Part shown: positions 22,760 to 32,815 of the stretch, piece after piece
How positions within the stretch are numbered: the stretch's first letter is position 1
Layout of the letters: every line of letters starts with the position of its first letter
NCBI RefSeq assembly: GCF_016920785.2
Contig: NW_024609835.1
Location: 22,411,108-22,475,107, forward strand
DNA length: 64,000 nucleotides
Source: Ixodes scapularis
Taxonomy: Eukaryota; Arthropoda; Arachnida; Ixodida; Ixodidae
Direction of reading: 5' to 3'
Position numbers and translations under genes: made by a program
The notes under the pieces: model-generated
Told to the model about the DNA's origin: nothing
The model's database searches: none
The model's input: only the letters and a program-made list of their open reading frames with translations

Positions 22760-23074
22760 TCCTATTTACTATCAAAAAGCGATGTGGTCAAGGAATAACA
22801 GAAACTGTTTTCTTACAGAAAGTAAGTTTTAACTGACTGTTTTTTTACCCTGCAACTACGTTTATGAGAATAACGTAAAGTCTTGTTTTTTTACCGAGAA
22901 TTTCAGTTCCTATGGACTATTTTTTTACCAAATAAATCTGTTTCTTATAAATAATGTAATCTCTGTTTTTTCACAGAGAAGTGTCCCTGTAGTTTAGCAT
23001 AACAGAACCGCTTTGGTATTTTTACCGAAACTTTCTGGATATTTTCTGTTGTATTACATACATTTTTTACAGTG
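22760..23074. mobile_element. Right end of a DNA transposon with degenerate about 45-bp internal repeats
   Basis: Repeated CTGTTTTTTTACC-like motifs at about 45-50-bp spacing lead to the terminus ACATTTTTTACAGTG at 23074. The Gypsy integrase frame resumes immediately after, so the element appears to be inserted in that gene. The left end was not recognised. Confidence 0.45.
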
Positions 23075-23362
23075 CATGTTCTGAGCGATGCCAGCAAAGG
23101 CCTTTCTGCTTCACTGGCACCAAAGTGGTTGGGCCCGTACCGAGTGCACGGAGCATTTTCACCACTCGTGTACAAGCTGACTGAGAAGGACTCGAGAAAA
23201 GTCAGCGGGCCTGTGCATGTCTGCGATCTCAAACCCTACAAGGAAAGGGAAGAGGGCGACGAACAAACGCAGCCCCCGCGGCAATATGCACGCAAAACGC
23301 GAGACAACGCCGGCGATGAACAACAGGCGTCTCGCTACAACCGGCGAACTCGGAAAAACTAA
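23075..23362 (+). pseudogene. Ty3/Gypsy integrase C-terminal remnant
   Basis: The frame encodes HVLSDASKGLSASLAPKW, LGPYRVHGAFSPLVYKL and GPVHVCDLKPY, the typical end of a Gypsy integrase (C-terminal domain binding DNA and target chromatin). It is followed by a charged tail and a stop at 23360-23362. The catalytic core is missing upstream because other sequence has been inserted there. Confidence 0.75.
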
Positions 23363-24191
23363 TATCCGAAGTTTTCGTAGAGGCAGCCCCAGTAAGTGGC
23401 GAAATGTCACATTAAGGGAACTGCAAAGCACAATGCACCTGCTGCTTTCGCAAACTGGTCACACACCATTGTTTGCTGGCAAGCAGTGACCTAGATAGAA
23501 GGTCACCTAAACGTTCGCTCCCGGATCAACCTGTAGGGAAATCCCCCAAACCACGGCATCCGAGGGAAAGGGTAGGCATAATGGCCATTGGTCAGTTATT
23601 GCCACCTACGCTCACGTGTGCAACACGTCATCGCAAGAGCGCAGTGCAAGCGTCGTCACAAGCGGTCCGAGACCAAGTGTTCATTCGACCTCAGTACGTC
23701 CCAGCATCCCACTAAGAGGATCCCCAGCCACTGCGGGGCTTCGCGCCGTTCGGGAGCTGCTGTCTTCTGGCCATGGCAGGTCAGCGGCGTCCAATGACCA
23801 CGGCTGCGCGTGCTTCGTCAAGCCGCCCCGCGACCCCGGCCGGCCGCCGGCCGAACCAGCGACCCGCCGTCTTCGTGTGCGTCGGGATCGAGATCCAATC
23901 AGGGACTGCCCGTTCTTCATCCACGGGACCTACGCGGCGGTCGGACAGCACGCCGACCAGGGACCAGCTGTACCCGTTTACCCCGTGACAAGTTCCAAGG
24001 CCCCGCGAACCACTTCCAGCAAGGACTCTACGCCACGGTGAGCGAACTACTGCAACGTCGGGAACGTCACGGAAGGCGCCAAACTATTTGTTACCCCATG
24101 CATGTGGGAGCCGGCATCGCCGCTTTGTTTTTGTTTTGTTTTCGAGAGTCGGTTGGTTAATTTTTCTTTTTCTTAAACCTACCTCAGCCTT
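23363..24191 (+). other. Internal 3' region of the Gypsy remnant, no ORF recognised
   Basis: Lies between the integrase end and the polypurine tract. Several overlapping ORFs exist but none shows an envelope or other known domain. Confidence 0.45.
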
Positions 24192-24319
24192 AAAGAGGGG
24201 GGAGTGTGGGCACCACGTGTTCCCCGTATCCCTATTTAGGCCTAGCTCAGGCAGGCCGTTAGCTATGTTAGCTATCGTTCTCTCGTTCAATCTTACCGAA
24301 GAGCACAAAGTAGCGCACA
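24192..24319 (+). repeat. Polypurine tract and short 3' LTR of the Gypsy remnant
   Basis: AAAGAGGGGGGAG at 24192-24204 is followed by TGTGGGCACC at 24205, the usual PPT/LTR junction. The LTR end (…GCGCACA, 24319) is a guess because no second copy is present. Confidence 0.45.
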
Positions 24320-24366
24320 CGGTGGCAGCCGCAATCTTCGCCGATATTTAGTTTCTGCTTTCCTAT

Positions 24367-26662
24367 TTGATAGAGCAATTTGTCGACTTGATCAGGCATG
24401 AACTGCGCGCTCTTGAGAGAAAGCTACCTTGCAATCTCGAGGCACTTCTAGCTGTTAGCTTCGTGAGCCGAATCTTCAAGACTGTGAGGACAACCTATCT
24501 GCGAGAGCAGTTTGCTACGCAGGTGCACCCGTACGTGGAGCCACTGGAAGTTGCAACTGGAAAACCGGGGAACACTTTTTAGTACGTGCCAGTTGGAAGT
24601 GTAATGAAGAATGTTCTGCAGCAGAAGGATGTCAAAAAATGATAATTTCTGCTCAGTCATCCCCCCAGCTGACTGTGACAGTAAAGTCTTCGGGGACTTG
24701 AAAGATGGTAGTATCTACGGAAACTTGGTACCCGATATAACCGTGGCAAACACCTGCATTACCCTCTACACATATGAACTTGAGATCGTCAGCCCTTTGG
24801 GCTCCAAACGTGGTGTGCACAAGCTGACAGTGATTTACTTCTGCATACTGGACATGGAGCCCAAATATCGATCGAAGCTGAAGTATGTATACTTGGCTAT
24901 TATAGCTAAGTATGCGCATGTCGCAAACTACTAGTTGGATGTGATCTGGAAGCCACTCCTTGAAGAAGTACATCAGCTTTACACGGTTGGCTTTAAGATT
25001 GATGGGATCGCTCAACCTGTGAAGGTGGTGGTACTAGCTGTTTGTGATGGCAACTTGTCACAACACAAAGTTACTGTCTTCGCATGTTTCTTCTTGAAGG
25101 GTCCTTTAAAACTTGTTGTTGGCCTAGTTGGTTCGTGATGCAGTATAGAGGTTTTTTGCGCGACACAGGGGACAATTACGAGCGAGTAGACACGGACAAG
25201 CGCAAACTTTCAACTACTTTATTCGTGCGCAATTGACCACAAACATCCAGAAAGAGCATGCGCAGCACGCTACACAGACGAAAAAAAAAATAGATAGTAA
25301 AGTCATCCACCAAGACACATTCCACGATAGTCATTATTGCGCTTGTCCGTGTCTACTCGCTTGTAATTGTCCCCTGTGTCGCGCAAAAAACCTCTGTACT
25401 GCGACGGCCACTCGATTAGGACTCCCCTTGGTACTGCATTGAAGGGTCCTGTTTGCCGCTTTTGTATGGCCACTTCCGATGAGCTTCGCAAGAATACACG
25501 GGTGGAACTTTGCCAAGTACGAACAAGCAACATACACAGTGCTCACCTTGCAGCAGTAAATGTAAACCAATTGCAAACTCTGTGGTGTTGTTGGACTCTC
25601 GCCCCTGGCAACGCTGCCATACTTTGACGTGGCATCACAAATGGTCCCTGATATTATGCACGACCTTTTTGAAGGTGTCTTTGTGTGTGTCGTTCGTCAT
25701 GTCATAAAGGGACTAGTCAGTGTCAATAGATCCTCGCAAAATCAGATCTTGAGCGAGTTTTCAACTTTCCGTATAACCACGACGACAAGAAAAACTCAGC
25801 CACTTATTTATCACCGGGACAGCCGTCATGAAAGGAACTGCATCTCAAAAGTGGTGTTTATCTAGACTTTGCCTTTGATCTTCTGTTTGTCTGTGTCCAA
25901 TGGCAACCCACACTGGGACGTCATGCTGAAGCTACCTCACGTAGCGGATATTATCCTCGCGGAAGAGGTTCCAGACGACATCGTTGCGTACCTCGAGATT
26001 GCTGTCGAGACGTTCCTCGAAAGCTTCTGTTCAATGTACCCCGACGTTCGACCAGTCCCAAAAATGTATTACCTTGTGCATTATGCGCGAATGGCTGAAG
26101 GGCTTGGGCCACTTCGCCAGTACTGGTGCCTTCGTTTTGATGCCAAGCACCAGTATTTTAAGAGCATGGCAATTAAGGTAAACAACTTTCGCAACATCTG
26201 TCAGCCTGGCGTAGAGACATCAACTTCTGCAAGGATACCAGATGACATCACTTCGTAAAGGACCTCGCAGCTAGGGCGTAGGCAACTGAGGCGAACGAAA
26301 AACAGTTGGCAACGTGCGCACGGAGCCTGACCGAAGACGGCGCTATAGTGAAAGCAAGCAGCATCTCTTTCGACTCCTCATACAGAGTGCAAGACGTCCT
26401 GATCATGCACAAGGCTGAAGTGCCAGTTTTCGCAAAGGTTACAAAATTTTATGCAAAACCTGAACGAGTGGCACTTGTAATGGAAATGTTCAAAGAGCAA
26501 GAGTTTTGTTTCCATGCTCATACGTTTAGAATGAAAACAGACTTGTTCGAACTCTTTGAGCCTGGTAAAGAAGTTTCATTGCAGCGGTTAGACCTGTACC
26601 TTGGAACGTTTGTATCTCCACGGTGGGAAGTTACTTTTTGGAGACCTGTGTTGTCTAATTAA
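24367..26662 (+). pseudogene. Degenerate C2H2/MHD-type transposase-like gene, middle and C-terminal parts
   Basis: Pieces in several frames follow in the right order. First is a helical region ending in HPYVEPLEVATG and YVPVGSVMK, then GSIYGNLVPD, LEIVSPLGSKRGVHKL and VYLAIIAKY (24611-24934). FKIDGIAQPV follows, then VCRFCMATSDELRKNT (about 25455), then VPDIMHDLFEGVF (about 25641), then PKMYYLVHYARMAEGLGPLRQYW and RFDAKHQYFKSMA (26055-26175), and finally a beta-rich C-terminal region (26306-26662). The MHD-x2-EG core and the RFDAKH motif identify the same family whose zinc-finger half lies at 2291-3313. Multiple stops, frameshifts and the MITE at 25140-25402 disable it. I cannot name the transposon superfamily with certainty; it vaguely resembles animal CACTA-type transposases. 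Confidence 0.7.
25140..25402. mobile_element. 263-bp snap-back MITE inside the transposase pseudogene
   Basis: About 60-bp inverted arms start GCAGTATAGAGGTTTTTTGC on the left and end GCAAAAAACCTCTGTACTGC on the right, with few mismatches. It interrupts the pseudogene between two segments that belong together. Confidence 0.85.
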
Positions 26663-27570
26663 GGCTTTCTTGTTTCTGTGTTTGTAGTTTTGTGTTCCAT
26701 ATAGTGTTCGGATATAACATTGTGTATTCTGTTGTGTATAGTACTTGTATCAAGTGTTGCATAGAGTGCTTGTGTACAGTGTTAAATAAATGAACGTATG
26801 CATATTTTTAATATGCGTTACACTTTCATATTGAGTAGTTATGCTGAAATACGTGCTTGGATTACCTCCACTCACCAAAACAAAACGATATAAAGATTAT
26901 CTAATAGTGCTACATAGTGGCTTCAACATTTATTCATGAACTGTGCCAACAGTTTTGAAAACAAGAAAAACGAGGTCCAAGAAATGTTTCTCTAAATGGC
27001 TGTAACGTTGCAAACAAAAGAAATGCTTCTATTTTATCCTCCCGCAATAACACTCACAAAACTTTTTTTTTCTAGTCTCACTGTCATTACTCAATTGCTC
27101 TTCATCAATTTGCCTAACAATGATATATAGGTTCACAAATGCACAAATTACGTAAACAGAAAGGCGGCAATTGAAAACATTTTTTTTTTCTCCTGGTTAT
27201 GCCCGCGCCGCTCGTAATGTTACAATTAATGCAGGCGAGTGGTGCGGGGAGGGCGCCTAAATGGCAACGCTGTCGCCGCGGAGGGGCAAGGGAGGAGATG
27301 TGTCTGCAGAGCTCGGAATCTCGTTGCGGGACGGATGAAGGGATCTACTGAAATTTTCTAACCTAACCTATGCGAGTGGGCGAATCCCACTCGCATAGCC
27401 AACGTTCATGACTAGCAAGAGGTGAGATCGCGCTGGCGAGTTTATCAACACCTGCGCCCTGAGCCTGAGTGACACAAGCATTGCAGCTGTCGTCGACGAG
27501 CCAAATAGAATCAACGAGCTTCTTGATTTTTGCTTTAAGGTTCTTGGTTTTGTGTTACGAATCAATAAGC
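26663..27570. other. No gene; includes a perfect palindrome at 27368-27398
   Basis: AT-rich 3' flank of the pseudogene. The palindrome is CTATGCGAGTGGG, 5-nt loop, CCCACTCGCATAG. The rest shows no recognisable feature. Confidence 0.5.
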
Positions 27571-27756
27571 CAGGCACGTAGCCAGGATATTGTTGCGGGG
27601 GGGGGGGGGGGGGGGGGGTGCGCCCATGACAAAACGCTGTATGGGGGGAGGGGGCAGAGGAGGCCCCAGCAAAATAGAAGATTTCGGGAGAGCGCGGGCC
27701 GGGCCGGCCCCCCCCCCCCCCCCCCCCCCCCCCGCCCCTCCCCGGCTACGTGCCTG
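27571..27756. mobile_element. 186-bp MITE with poly-G and poly-C tracts just inside its ends
   Basis: Terminal inverted repeats CAGGCACGTAGCC (27571-27583) and GGCTACGTGCCTG (27744-27756). A run of 23 G (27597-27619) and a run of 26 C (27708-27733) sit symmetrically inside and can pair with each other. Confidence 0.8.
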
Positions 27757-28487
27757 CAAGAACCACAGACTAACGTGAATACGGCAAAAAGAACTTTTAG
27801 CATTTATTCATACAAAAAAAGGTGTAGTCATCTTAGCATACATAAAAATAATGTACACACTTCACATATTTCGGGGGTTCCAAAACAAATTTCAATGACT
27901 TTTTTTAGTGCAGTACCGCTGTTACGTTAATCGTTACACTGGGGAATCGTAGTAGACCGTTTCCGCAGCCCGCTAAGCACCCAATAGCGCTCCGTAATTT
28001 GCCACAAGACCTTGAACTATGCAAATAAGGCTGGCGGCGCGCATGCGCAGCTGCGGCGTTTTCTTCAGGGATACTTTGGCGGAGGAGAAAAACGGACTAC
28101 TACAATTCCCTATTGTCGGGCCTTCCTTAATATTATTTTAACAAAATAGAAACTGTGCTGATGTAAGGAGGGAGGTGAGGCTCATTTCGGTTCGACACTA
28201 AGTAGGCGCCTTAGCACTTTTAGCTTCTCCGTTGACGAACTGCCGCTTCGCACAAAAACGGTGAAGGTGCCAGCTACGGACAAATCTGGATCGTGGGGAG
28301 TAGGTAAAAATAAATAAAGACGACGCGATTGGAGCTCACGTGGTGGTTGAAGGGTCACACCTTGGAACCACTGCGATTCATTGCCGTCGACGCTCCGCAG
28401 GCTCCACTTCCTTCGGCTTGACCGGAAATCGCTAGAATTTCACAAAATATAGTGTTTCAACTTTATTCCTTCAGCGTTTCAACCAGT
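27757..28487. other. No gene recognised
   Basis: Spacer between the MITE and the LINE. No domain-bearing ORF or repeat with clear ends. Confidence 0.45.
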
Positions 28488-28896
28488 CTGTGGCCTGGCT
28501 TTAAAGTCAGGGAGCGACTGTCTTCTCTTCAGTGGGCAGGGAAGCAGCATAAGAATGCCTTCGTCTAACCATGCTGCGTGCATCTTTGTGCAGATTGCGG
28601 CATGTCTGCTCGTCTTGCCTCATCAACTATTCTCACCAGTCATCGCCACGCGCGCACCGATCGTCCAGCAGGTGTACGTCATTCCGGAAGAAATCGGTGG
28701 GCGTTTCGGCGGTCCCGCCGATTGGACGCAGCGGATCTTCACCACACCGTTCGAGAAGGCAACAGGATCAACATCGCCGTCGTCATCCGCCTCTGGCCTG
28801 GCTTTAAAGCCAGGGAGCGACTGTCTTCTCTTTTGTGGGCACGGAAGCAGCTTAAGAATGCCTTTGTCTAACCATGCTGCGTGCATCTTTGTGCAG
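28488..28896 (+). repeat. Two direct about 106-bp repeats at the LINE 5' end
   Basis: 28488-28593 and 28791-28896 are near-identical (TGGCCTGGCTTTAAAG...CATCTTTGTGCAG), 303 bp apart. Each contains an ATG followed by SNHAACIFVQ. They may be promoter monomers, as seen at the 5' end of some LINEs. Confidence 0.75.
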
Positions 28897-29858
28897 GTTG
28901 GTGCTGGTTCTTCCTTATACGTAAAAAGAAGTAACAATATTTTTCTTCTGATGCTTCCGTGCCCAAGCGTTATTTCGGATTTACTTGCCGAGTGTGTGGA
29001 TGTTTTGGGGGCACTGCTGTTAATGTCGGGCGACATAGAGACCAACCCCGGCCCCATGTCTGATGCCCAGGCCAAACACTTCACAGAGATGTTTCAGCTT
29101 TTACAAAGCCTTAATGCGCGATCTCTGAAATCCGAGGAAGGGCAAAACGACCTGATCAAAACTGTGAACGAAATAAAACGAACTCAGCAACATATTGAAA
29201 CAAAAATTAACACAATAGGCAATCGAGTTGCACTAGTTGAAACTAAGGTTTCCGCGCTTGAGCTGGCTAACCACCAGCAGCAAATGTCTCGCGACCTTAC
29301 TGATGCTTTGCGGAACGACAACGCGCATTTACATAGTCGGCTGAATGAGTTAGAAGACCGTTCACGGAGAGATAATTTAATCATCTACGGTATTCCTGAT
29401 GTCTCTTCTGAAACGTGGGCAGAAAGCGAAAAGATAGTGCTCGATCTGGTCTCTAATTCTCTGCAAATTCAAGTCCCCCCGAGTGCATTGAACGCGCACA
29501 TCGCATCGGTTCTTTTAGTGCTACCAAATGTCGGCCCGTCGTGATAAAACTTTCGTCATCAAAGGTCAAAGATCAGATATACTATTCACGGCTGAAGTTA
29601 AAAGGGAGCCAAACGTACATCAGCGAAGATTTCTCACCGGCAACGCGCCTCGCAAGAAGGAAACTGGTCGAATTCGGAAGAACTACAAACAGCATCTATC
29701 AATTACGGTACAACAAACTGTACGTCAGTAAAAGGTGCTATATGTACAACGCAACAACTGATACTGTATTTGAGCTTAGTAACGGCTCCGATGAGCGCGT
29801 GGCTGGCGGCAACGTGGAACCTCTTTCTAATCAACAGCAAACACCACTATCATCGTAA
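28858..29858 (+). pseudogene. LINE ORF1 with 2A-like motif, coiled coil and RRM-like domain
   Basis: I start at the ATG in the second 5' repeat (28858); the frame is also open from 28555 through the first repeat. A hydrophobic N-terminus (NNIFLLMLPCPSV) precedes ALLLMSGDIETNPGP, whose last nine residues (29029-29055) match the 2A consensus D(V/I)E-x-NPG|P. Downstream is a long coiled coil (HIETKINTIGNRVALVETKV), then ELEDRSRRDNLIIYGIPD, the start of the RRM-like domain. Two extra bases near 29500-29501 shift the frame, and the domain continues in the frame ending PLSS at the TAA, 29856-29858 (IYYSRLKLKG, EDFSPATRLARRKL). ORF1 binds RNA as a multimer. 2A-driven separation could release an N-terminal signal-like peptide (inference). 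Confidence 0.75.
29029..29055 (+). other. 2A-like ribosome-skipping motif (GDIETNPGP)
   Basis: GDIETNPGP fits the canonical 2A C-terminus exactly; skipping would fall between Gly (29050-29052) and Pro (29053-29055). 2A-like sequences are known in several APE-type LINEs of invertebrates and in trypanosome L1Tc. Confidence 0.8.
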
Positions 29859-29864
29859 CAAGTC

Positions 29865-32684
29865 GTGAGGGGTGAAGGCTGTTCTGATAATGGCCGGCAC
29901 GTGTCCCTGCTTTTTGCTAATATAAGAAAAATTTTACGTCACAAGGATGACTTGAGTTCTGTAATTGATTCTTGTGTTGCTGATATTGTTGTCTTAACAG
30001 AAACGTGGTTATCTTCGAGCGTTAGAAATTCGGAAATTTTTTGTTGTGAAAAACTGTTTAATGTTTATCGTTGCGATAGGGGCGAAAGATTAGGCGGTGG
30101 TGTACTGATAGCTGTAGCAAATCATATAGAATCATTTTGTGTGCGTTTGAGTAGTGACTTAGAAATAGTTTGGGTTTGTTTGCATTTGAACAACCATAAG
30201 ATTGTTTTGGGCGTATGTTATCGTGCACCGTCTTGTAACTCTTCCTTCATTGCGAATCTTCATGACACCATGAACTCCTTGCTTGTGCGGCTTCCATCTT
30301 TTCCAATTATCCTTCTTGGCGATTTTAACTATCCTAATATAGTATGGACAGACATTAATATCCACAGTCAACCATTCTCGTCAGACGCGCTTGAGTTTAT
30401 AGACTTGTGCAGCGACTTCAGTTTCACTCAGTTGGTCACAGTTCCTACGAGAGTCACTACAACTTCCGCTAACATTTTAGACTTAATCCTCACAACGTCA
30501 CCTGCTTTAATCTCTTTAATCAGCTACATGCATGGTCTCAGTGACCATTCCTTAATACATTTTTTTATCGATGTGCCTATTAGGAACTCACCAAAGTATA
30601 CTAAAAAAATACGTGATTATGCTAAGGGGAATTTTGAGGCAATAAACAGTGAACTTTGCATTTTTCTTGACGACTTTTTACAACAGTTTGCAGGTCGCTC
30701 TACCCATGAAAATTGGGAATTATTTAAAAACTAGGTGTCATATCTTACTAATGTATATATACCATTACGTAACATCTCGCTGTTCCCCGACTCTCCCTGG
30801 TATAACGCCACATTAAAAAAGGCTTTCCAACAAAACGAAGCGTAAATTTCGAGTAGCGAAATTTACAAACCTCCCTGAAAAATGGGATGATTACCACACT
30901 ACTTACAAAATTTACAAAACTGCTATTCAAGATGCCAAAGCTACCTATTTTTCGGTAACTCTACCATCACTTCTAACAAACAACCCAAAACAGTTTTGGA
31001 AAGTAGTTACTAACGAAGAAAAGACCCCTATAACCTTGTTTACTCCTTCTGGTGACCCTGTGCTTGTTAGTGAATGTGCATCTATTTTGAATTCCACATT
31101 TGTGGCGTAATTTTCAGACGTCTTATCAGCAACTTTACCTTCATTACAACAATATGACTATTTACCAATGAACCCTATTTGTATTGATGTTAATGGCATT
31201 GTTTCTGCGATCGATAACCTAAAAGTATCTTGCTCATCTGGGGTAGACGCTATTAATTCTAAATTTCTGAAAAATACTAAAGAATATTTTTCTATGATAC
31301 TGGCCAAAATATTTCAGCAAACTCTAGAACAAGGATGTTTACCCGACGACTGGCAGGTGGGAAAAATAATACCGATATATAAAACTGGCGATAAACACTG
31401 TCCTCTTAACTATCGTCCCATATCCTTAACAAGTATCCCATGCAAAAGTCTCGAGCATATCATATATTCTCAACTTGTAAAATTTCTGGAATCAAATAAC
31501 TTTTTTTCAGCCGCACAACACGGTTTCCGTAAATTCTTTTCATGTGAAACGCAGTTACTAACGTTCAGTCATGACCTTCATCTTATTCTTGATCGTAGTT
31601 CACGTGCTGATTGTATATTTTTGGACTTCGCCAAACCATTTGATAAAGTATCGCATAAATTACAACTTCATAAGTTAAGTGCCCTTAACATTGATCCTTC
31701 ATTACTTCCCTGGATTTGTGTTTTCTTAACTAATTGCTCCCAATTTGTATCTGTAAACGACTGTTCCTCCCCTTTAGTACCTGTGACATCCGGAGTCCCG
31801 CAAGGATCTGTATTGGGCCCTCTTCTTTTTCTGATATTTATCAACGACTTACCCTCCTGTGTTACATCTTCAACTAGTTTGTTCGCCGATGACTGCGCTT
31901 TGTATCGTGAAGTGACTAATGATCATGACGTGTCTTGTCTTCAATCTGATCTTAACCGTATATCTGAATGGTGTAACAAGTGGAATATGAAGCTTAACAC
32001 TAACAAATGTAAAGTAACGAGGGTCTCCCGAACGACTGCTAACGTCTCATGCTACTACCTTTATCACACTTTTCTACAACAAGTGTCGTCTTTCAAATAT
32101 TTGGGCGTTAATATTTTATCTAACTTATCTTGAGAAACTCATATTCAGTATATAACGAATAATGCTAACCGTTCGTTAGGATTCATTAAACGAAACTTCT
32201 CATCAGCTCCTTTATCTCTCAAGCTGCTTCTTTATAAAACGCTCGTGCGCTCTAAGCTGGAATATGCCTCTTCGATTTGGAACCCTGGCACTAACGTATT
32301 GATATCGGCTCTTGAAGCAATTCAGAACAGATCTGTTCGTTTCATCCTTACTAATTATCACCGCACTGCCAGTGTAACATCAATGAAACTAAGTTTGAAC
32401 CTACCTAACCTTGCATTACGTCGAAATCTTAACAGCTTGCGTCTGTTCCACAAAATTTATTACCATAATCCTCTGCTACGTGACAAGTTCCTACCACCCC
32501 CTTTTACATATCTTCACGTCGCGATCATCCACAGAAGATGGGCATTCCTCAATGTAACACTACAACTTTTTATAATTCATTTATACCTAAGACCACGGTC
32601 TTATGGAACCACCTTCCAGCGTCTGTGGCATCCATATCCGATTCCATTGCTTTTAAACAATGCCTTAACAGTGTTAACATTTAG
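29865..32684 (+). pseudogene. LINE ORF2: APE endonuclease and reverse transcriptase
   Basis: The endonuclease part (29865-30734) shows LLFANIRK, VLTETWLSS, GVCYRAPS, LLGDFNYPNI and LSDHSLI. It ends at TAG 30732-30734. At least one frameshift leads to the RT part from about 31100: VGKIIPIYKTGD, NYRPISLTSI, QHGFRKFFSCETQ, FLDFAKPFDKVSH, SGVPQGSVLGPLLFL and LFADDCALY. A TGA follows at 32131-32133. The thumb region continues from 32134 (MRSKLEYASSIWNP), and another frameshift near 32515 leads to the end at TAG 32682-32684 (…SDSIAFKQCL). ORF2 is in the same frame as the second half of ORF1, separated by its TAA. At least two frameshifts plus two nonsense codons: dead copy. Confidence 0.8.
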
Positions 32685-32815
32685 CATTTCTTTATTATGT
32701 ATTTTTTTCATTCTTAGGATTGTTGTTTGTTTGCTTTTGATGTCTCCTTGTAAACCACTCCCCTCTGCAATGCCCTCGGGCCCTGAGGGTATTTGAAATA
32801 AATAAATAAATAAAT

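Larger units (their letters stand above)
28488..32815 (+). mobile_element. CR1/L2-like LINE with a 2A-bearing ORF1
   Basis: 5' tandem repeats, ORF1 with coiled coil and RRM-like region, ORF2 with APE endonuclease and RT, and an (AAAT)n tail at 32794-32815. Assignment to the CR1/L2 group is by resemblance of the RT and of the ELEDRSRRDNLIIYGIPD motif in ORF1. Several frameshifts and stops show it is inactive. Confidence 0.8.

Noticed and set aside
27555..27803. Gly- or Pro-rich ORFs on both strands
   Set aside because: Products of the poly-G/poly-C tracts in a MITE.
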